Source: an uncultured Lachnospiraceae bacterium
GTDB taxonomy: Bacteria; Bacillota; Clostridia; Lachnospirales; Lachnospiraceae
Length of the DNA: 10,384 bases
Direction of reading: 5' to 3'
Assembly: GCA_902773445.1 (NCBI GenBank)
Contig: CACYEU010000170.1
Location: 1 to 10,384, forward strand
Made by a program: the position numbers and the translations under genes. Shown piece after piece: positions 7,183 through 10,384 of this stretch. The stretch's first letter is position 1, and each line of letters starts with the position of its first letter. Below the pieces are notes generated by a model that was not told where the DNA came from, searched no databases, and worked only from the letters and a program-made list of their open reading frames with translations.

Positions 7183-7701
7183 ATGGCAGAAACATTATAT
7201 ACATTGAAAAACCGTCGAAGCTGCAGAGCTTACAAGCCCGAACTGATCGAGGAGGATCAGCTTCAGGCGATCATCGAAGCCGGACTCTACGCGGCTTCGG
7301 GCATGAACAGACAACCATGGATCATCATCGCGGTAACCGACAGAGCGATGCGTGACAAGATTTCTAAAATGAACGCCGCGGTCTGGGGAAAAGACACTGA
7401 TCCTTTCTACGGGGCTCCTGAGATACTGATCGTCCTCGCCGATAAATCGGCACCGACCTATCTCTATGACGGAAGTCTTGTGATCGGGAACATGATGAAC
7501 GCAGCCGCCGATCTCGGAGTCGCCAGCTGCTGGATCCACCGTGCCAAGGAAGAGTTTGAGAGTGAAGAAGGCAAGGAGATTCTGAAAGAGCTCGGAATTG
7601 AAGGAGACTATGAGGGAATCGGCCACGTGGCGATCGGTTATCCCGCTGCACCAATGAAAGAAGCCTCTCCCCGCAAGGAAGGCTGCGTCTTCAGGATCTG
7701 A
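7183..7701 (+). CDS. Nitroreductase-family FMN oxidoreductase
   Basis: Family knowledge: nitroreductase-fold enzymes bind FMN as dimers and use NAD(P)H to reduce nitro compounds, quinones, flavins or other electron acceptors in the cytoplasm. Seen in the 172 residues: the FMN-phosphate motif NRRSCRAY (10-17), AASGMNRQPW (37-46) which is the usual S/A-x-x-N-x-Q-P-W cofactor loop, a middle helix GNMMNAAADLGVASCWIHRA (102-121), and the C-terminal GHVAIGYP...PRKEGCVF (147-170). Length is typical of the short subgroup. Start: ATG at 7183 has an ideal AAGGAGG at 7168-7174 with 8 nt spacing. It is a single-gene unit with its own promoter and terminator, divergent from the SGNH lipoprotein and convergent with the repeat protein. 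The natural substrate cannot be predicted; no flavin- or redox-linked partner gene lies nearby. Confidence 0.92.
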   Translation: MAETLYTLKNRRSCRAYKPELIEEDQLQAIIEAGLYAASGMNRQPWIIIAVTDRAMRDKISKMNAAVWGKDTDPFYGAPEILIVLADKSAPTYLYDGSLVIGNMMNAAADLGVASCWIHRAKEEFESEEGKEILKELGIEGDYEGIGHVAIGYPAAPMKEASPRKEGCVFRI

Positions 7702-7730
7702 TACGCATTGTCTGTATCAACATTAAACTA

Positions 7731-7764
7731 AAAAGGACTGCCGCATTCATACGGCAGTCCTTTT
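7731..7764. terminator. Bidirectional intrinsic terminator between convergent genes
   Basis: AAAAGGACTGCCG (7731-7743) pairs perfectly with CGGCAGTCCTTTT (7752-7764) around an 8-nt loop. On the plus strand the stem ends in TTTT followed by GTTCATTTTC; on the minus strand it ends in five T. It lies 30 nt after the nitroreductase stop and 30 nt beyond the stop of the minus-strand repeat protein, so it can end both transcripts. Confidence 0.9.
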
Positions 7765-7794
7765 GTTCATTTTCTTAATCTTCCGGTTCACTAA

Positions 7795-9474
7795 CTATTT
7801 AACACGCGTCGCTTTAAGAGCCGTTCCCTCCTGTTTCCAGCCGTATTGCGGCAGCACACTGTATTCCTTAGCGCTCGTAGTAAAATGATGAGAACCGCGC
7901 ATCAGTTTTTTATTGTACAGGCGGTACACATCAACTGATCCGCCTGTATTGAACAGAGCCTTGCCGTTATTGTCGTAAGCCCATCCGAATTTTGTCGTCA
8001 GGACCTTTGCTTCATTGCTGTCAGCTGTGTAATGATGATCACCGGTTTTTGTATTGTAGAGCCGGTAGACCCCTTTACCATTCACCGGAGCGTACCAGCC
8101 GATCCCCTCCTGCTTCCATCCGTATTGCGGAAGCACATTGTACTCTTTTCTGGCCGGTGTGTATAAATGTTCCTTCGTCTTCGGATTATAGAGACGGTAG
8201 ATCGGACTGTCAGCCGGTTTCTGTTCTTTCTGATACTCGATGACGACCGGATCGATCGACAGACTGTCCATCACAAATGTCACACTGCCTTTATCTTGTT
8301 TTACAATGTTCAGCGGAACAAGCTGTCCGTCGGAAAGCTGATAGACGTTTTTGACGGTTTTGTCCTCCGGGACCTTCTGACTGATCGTAAAATCCGTTCC
8401 GACCAGCTTGGAGATCTCCCAGCGGTGAGGGTTGACTGCCGTGATGCCGATCACATCATATGTGCCGTCCGGCAGGCCGTTGACAAGATCCGCGTCCAGA
8501 CTTCGGTCAAGGATCAGCAGATGCCGGAAATTCATACCGCTTACGCGGGTATTTCCTTTGAGGCTCGTAACTGTCGTATCATTCTTATGGGCATCCGCCT
8601 TGTCGATCAGATCGATCTTTTCGACCCGGAAACAATCCGTGTGGTCATAGAGATATCGGCCTTCGCCGTACTCAGACTTATCCTTCGCGACGAGCGGGAA
8701 CGGATCAACCGTATAGGTGTCGTCGTCAAGATAGACCATGTAGGTAATGTCTTCGATCAGACGCGCGTTCAGATAGCCGTTGGGGCTTGTCGCTGTGATC
8801 GTCTCGAGTTCACTGACCAGTCTGAACGTCTTCCCTTTGATGAGTTCTCCCTTATAGAGAATCGGCACTTGGATTGCATTTCTGTCCGACTGAGTAAACC
8901 GGTTGTCATCAAACGGGTCTTCTTCGATCTGATCGCGCTTGTAGACATTAAACTGAGTCAGCCTGTTATAAACAAGACTTTGATCATCAGTTTTATAATC
9001 ATAAGCTCCGTCTCCGTCGGAAGCAGCCGGTGCATCACCCTTGAGAATCTGAATATAGCGTTTTGTTCCGAGCATATACCGGGGATCCTCGACAAACAAG
9101 ATGTAGTTGTGATTCTTTTTCAGCTCCAGTTCGGGAAGATATCCCTCCCAATCAGTCTGAACGATCGCCTCGGTCTCCTGTGTCGTACTGTTAAAGATCC
9201 TGATCGTTACCTGGTCTTCATTTAAATAGGAGACGCCGTCCTTCCGGGCTCTCAGATCATTGATCTTAAGTGTCTCTGTCTCAAAGACATCCTTGAACTG
9301 CATGGCAGGTATGCTGTTGTAAATCGGGGGCTCATAGCCTTCCGGAATACCGTTATCGGCCGCATACGCACTGGCGGACCATGCCGCCAGAACCGCGGTC
9401 AGTGCGATCAGCACTGCCGCAAGTTTTTGCAGATGGTCCGCCATTGATTTTTTGTGACTGTCTGTCGTCATCAT
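7795..9474 (-). CDS. Secreted protein with unassigned β-rich region and three C-terminal YRLYN (DUF5648-type) repeats
   Basis: I do not recognise the whole 559-residue protein. Seen: a Sec signal peptide (core about 18-36, likely cleavage after AYA at 36-38). Residues 60-145 and about 200-290 each contain a stretch ending in G-Y-L, a short gap, then a Tyr-rich strand with an acidic turn (WEGYLPELELKKNHNYILFVED at 109-130; PNGYLNARLIEDITYMVYLDDD at 231-252), resembling CnaB/transthyretin-like sandwiches. A segment at 374-414 looks like the closing strands of common Firmicutes surface domains. Residues 424-559 hold three repeats with YRLYN at 426, 470 and 517. The repeats match, from memory, Pfam DUF5648, found in secreted proteins and cell-wall hydrolases. 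No LPXTG, membrane anchor or catalytic motif is visible. The ATG overlaps the upstream stop by 4 nt and has only a weak GGA upstream, so translation is probably coupled. An alternative start is Met11 (9444). The role is unknown; surface binding is inferred. Confidence 0.8.
   Translation of the reverse strand: MMTTDSHKKSMADHLQKLAAVLIALTAVLAAWSASAYAADNGIPEGYEPPIYNSIPAMQFKDVFETETLKINDLRARKDGVSYLNEDQVTIRIFNSTTQETEAIVQTDWEGYLPELELKKNHNYILFVEDPRYMLGTKRYIQILKGDAPAASDGDGAYDYKTDDQSLVYNRLTQFNVYKRDQIEEDPFDDNRFTQSDRNAIQVPILYKGELIKGKTFRLVSELETITATSPNGYLNARLIEDITYMVYLDDDTYTVDPFPLVAKDKSEYGEGRYLYDHTDCFRVEKIDLIDKADAHKNDTTVTSLKGNTRVSGMNFRHLLILDRSLDADLVNGLPDGTYDVIGITAVNPHRWEISKLVGTDFTISQKVPEDKTVKNVYQLSDGQLVPLNIVKQDKGSVTFVMDSLSIDPVVIEYQKEQKPADSPIYRLYNPKTKEHLYTPARKEYNVLPQYGWKQEGIGWYAPVNGKGVYRLYNTKTGDHHYTADSNEAKVLTTKFGWAYDNNGKALFNTGGSVDVYRLYNKKLMRGSHHFTTSAKEYSVLPQYGWKQEGTALKATRVK
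7798..8205 (-). repeat. Triple-repeat C-terminal module, copy 1
   Basis: These 136 codons encode three YRLYN repeats: repeat 1 about 8205-8086, repeat 2 about 8073-7945, repeat 3 about 7932-7798. Repeats 1 and 3 share LPQYGWKQEG; repeat 2 has FGWAYDNNGK instead. Same order and length as copy 2, about 70% identical residues by eye and no gaps. Confidence 0.85.
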
Positions 9475-10384
9475 TTGATCTTAGTTCCGTAGAATGCGAC
9501 GCCCTCCTGCTTCCAGCCATACTGCGGGAGTTTATTGTACTCGTTCTTGCTGGCTGTGAAATGGTGGGATCCGACTTTCAGGCTCTTGTTGTACAGACGG
9601 TAGATCGGCTGCTTGCCGCCTGAATAGAACAGCGGTTTGCCGTTGTTGTCATAGGTCCATCCGTACTTCTTGTTCAGCGTCGTCGCCTCATTCTTGCTGG
9701 CCGTAAAGTGGTGATCTTTTGTCTTCGGATTGTACAGACGATAGACACCGGTACCTGTCTTCGGAGCATACCAGCCGATACCCTCCTGCTTCCAGCCATA
9801 CTGCGGGAGTTTATTGTACTCATTCTTGCTGGCTGTATACAGATGCTCTTTGGTCTTTGAATTGTAGAGTCTGTAGATCGGCGTATCTTCTGTCTCGATC
9901 TTCGGAATCGTCTCGACCTTTGTTGCTCCGCATTTCGTACAGGTATAAGTCTTCTCACCTTCTTCTGTCGTTGTGGCTTCCTTGGTGATGACGCCTTCAT
10001 CCCATTCATGCCCTGTCGCAGGAATGACCAGATCGTCTTCTGTGATCTCCTGTGTCATCGCCTCGTCGCTGAAGAGCTTGCCGCAGACCAAGCACTTGTA
10101 GTGCTCAGCTGTTCCGTCTTCTTCGCAGGTGGCGTCTGTTCCGTCTACATGTTCGCTGTCAGGTGACACATCAAACACGATATCATTTTTCGCTGATGCA
10201 GGAGTCGCATTGATCGCCGGTTCCTCGCCCTTGACATGAGCGGTCACCGTGTGTTCTTTGTTCTCAAAGACGGCTCTGCCGACCTGCAGTGTGGCTCTCG
10301 GCAGTGTCACTTCATGGATCTGGTTTGTCGTGTTCATGAACGCCTGGTTCTGGATCGTCAGTCTGACGTCTGTCTCATCCGGGA
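9471..10384 (-). CDS. BspA-like leucine-rich-repeat surface protein, C-terminal part, with CxxC segments and three YRLYN (DUF5648-type) repeats
   Basis: The frame is open to the window edge, so the visible 304 residues are the C-terminus; the ATG at 10337 lies inside the repeat region and is not the true start. Seen in order: the end of a BspA-type LRR_5 region (LTIQNQAF...EVTLPRATLQVGRAVF, about 10361-10269); a segment with CLVCGKLF (Cys codons near 10094 and 10085) leading to IPATGHEWDEGVITKEAT; a second segment EKTYTCTKCGATK (Cys near 9941 and 9932); then three YRLYN repeats in 9881-9474. The GHEWDEG/ATxTEEG/CxxCG pattern is a recurrent spacer module in Clostridia surface proteins. It ends in GTKIK with no LPXTG or membrane segment. 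Function is unknown; adhesion or substrate binding is the usual suggestion for BspA-like proteins. It shares its last 136 residues with the next gene and overlaps it by 4 nt (ATGA). Confidence 0.8.
   Translation of the reverse strand, partial: PDETDVRLTIQNQAFMNTTNQIHEVTLPRATLQVGRAVFENKEHTVTAHVKGEEPAINATPASAKNDIVFDVSPDSEHVDGTDATCEEDGTAEHYKCLVCGKLFSDEAMTQEITEDDLVIPATGHEWDEGVITKEATTTEEGEKTYTCTKCGATKVETIPKIETEDTPIYRLYNSKTKEHLYTASKNEYNKLPQYGWKQEGIGWYAPKTGTGVYRLYNPKTKDHHFTASKNEATTLNKKYGWTYDNNGKPLFYSGGKQPIYRLYNKSLKVGSHHFTASKNEYNKLPQYGWKQEGVAFYGTKIK
9502..9557. repeat. 56-nt direct repeat, copy A
   Basis: Differs from 9781-9836 at a single base (position 9543). Encodes the TASKNEYNKLPQYGWKQEG part of repeat 3. 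Confidence 0.9.
9781..9836. repeat. 56-nt direct repeat, copy B
   Basis: Differs from 9502-9557 at a single base (position 9822). Encodes the equivalent part of repeat 1. The two copies are offset by 279 nt, exactly 93 codons. Confidence 0.9.

Larger units (their letters stand above)
9474..9881 (-). repeat. Triple-repeat C-terminal module, copy 2
   Basis: These 136 codons encode the same three-repeat arrangement in the upstream protein: repeat 1 about 9881-9762, repeat 2 about 9746-9618, repeat 3 about 9605-9474. Its repeats are more alike one another than those of copy 1 (each has FTASKNE or YTASKNE), pointing to recent homogenisation. Confidence 0.85.

Noticed and set aside
8167..9225. 352-codon open frame on the plus strand opposite the secreted repeat protein
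   Set aside because: No Shine-Dalgarno at its start, odd Arg/Ile/Val-rich composition without domains, and the opposite strand encodes a clear signal peptide and repeats. It is an antisense shadow.
9502..9836. CRISPR-like or transposon repeats
   Set aside because: The repeats are coding, in frame and part of a protein repeat domain; there are only two close copies, no spacers of uniform size and no transposase.
10335..10337. ATG at 10337 as the start of the last gene
   Set aside because: The frame continues upstream to the window edge, the ATG lies inside an LRR unit (NQAF before it), there is no Shine-Dalgarno or signal peptide, and the true start is outside the window.
1..10384. Dense GATC tetranucleotides, especially in mfd
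   Set aside because: Explained by heavy use of ATC (Ile) and GAT/GAC (Asp) codons in the minus-strand genes; no clustering in intergenic DNA and no methylase in the window.

Overview
The window looks like chromosome from a Bacillota (Firmicutes) bacterium, most likely a gut- or host-associated Clostridia/Erysipelotrichia-type organism. This is inferred from several things. The core order β-CASP nuclease, pth, mfd, PrsA-like foldase lipoprotein is a Firmicutes-type arrangement. Shine-Dalgarno sequences are strong (AAGGAG), promoters are sigma-A-like, lipoprotein signal peptides are present, and there are BspA-like/DUF5648 repeat surface proteins. Base composition is near 50% GC throughout, and I see no insertion sequence, CRISPR array, tRNA or rRNA.

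Left block, all minus strand, read from high to low coordinates: an SGNH-hydrolase-like lipoprotein (7031-6225); a β-CASP metallo-β-lactamase-fold nuclease (6123-4420); peptidyl-tRNA hydrolase pth (4448-3843, GTG start); transcription-repair coupling factor mfd (3846-472); and the N-terminal 135 codons of a PrsA/SurA-like foldase lipoprotein (407 to beyond base 1). The nuclease, pth and mfd overlap one another (29 nt, then 4 nt) and are almost certainly co-transcribed and translationally coupled. The foldase has its own good promoter between the mfd stop and its start. A perfect 10-bp inverted repeat plus a candidate promoter separates the lipoprotein from the nuclease.

Middle: the SGNH lipoprotein (minus) and a small nitroreductase (plus, 7183-7701) diverge from a 151-bp intergenic region. 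It holds back-to-back promoters, with a perfect 12-bp palindrome inside the spacer of the lipoprotein promoter. The nitroreductase ends at a 13-bp-stem bidirectional terminator (7731-7764) shared with the convergent gene on the right.

Right block, minus strand: two surface/secreted proteins overlap by 4 nt (ATGA). The upstream one is cut by the window edge; it shows the end of a BspA-like leucine-rich repeat region, two CxxC-containing segments, and a C-terminal module of three YRLYN (DUF5648-type) repeats. The downstream one (9474-7795) has a Sec signal peptide, about 380 residues of β-rich sequence I cannot assign, and the same 136-residue triple-repeat module at about 70% identity with no gaps. 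Neither ends in an LPXTG anchor or membrane segment, so the shared module may be the surface-binding or partner-binding part. This pair is the least understood content of the window. Apart from it, the left block is housekeeping RNA/translation/repair genes. No stretch over 300 bases lacks a gene.
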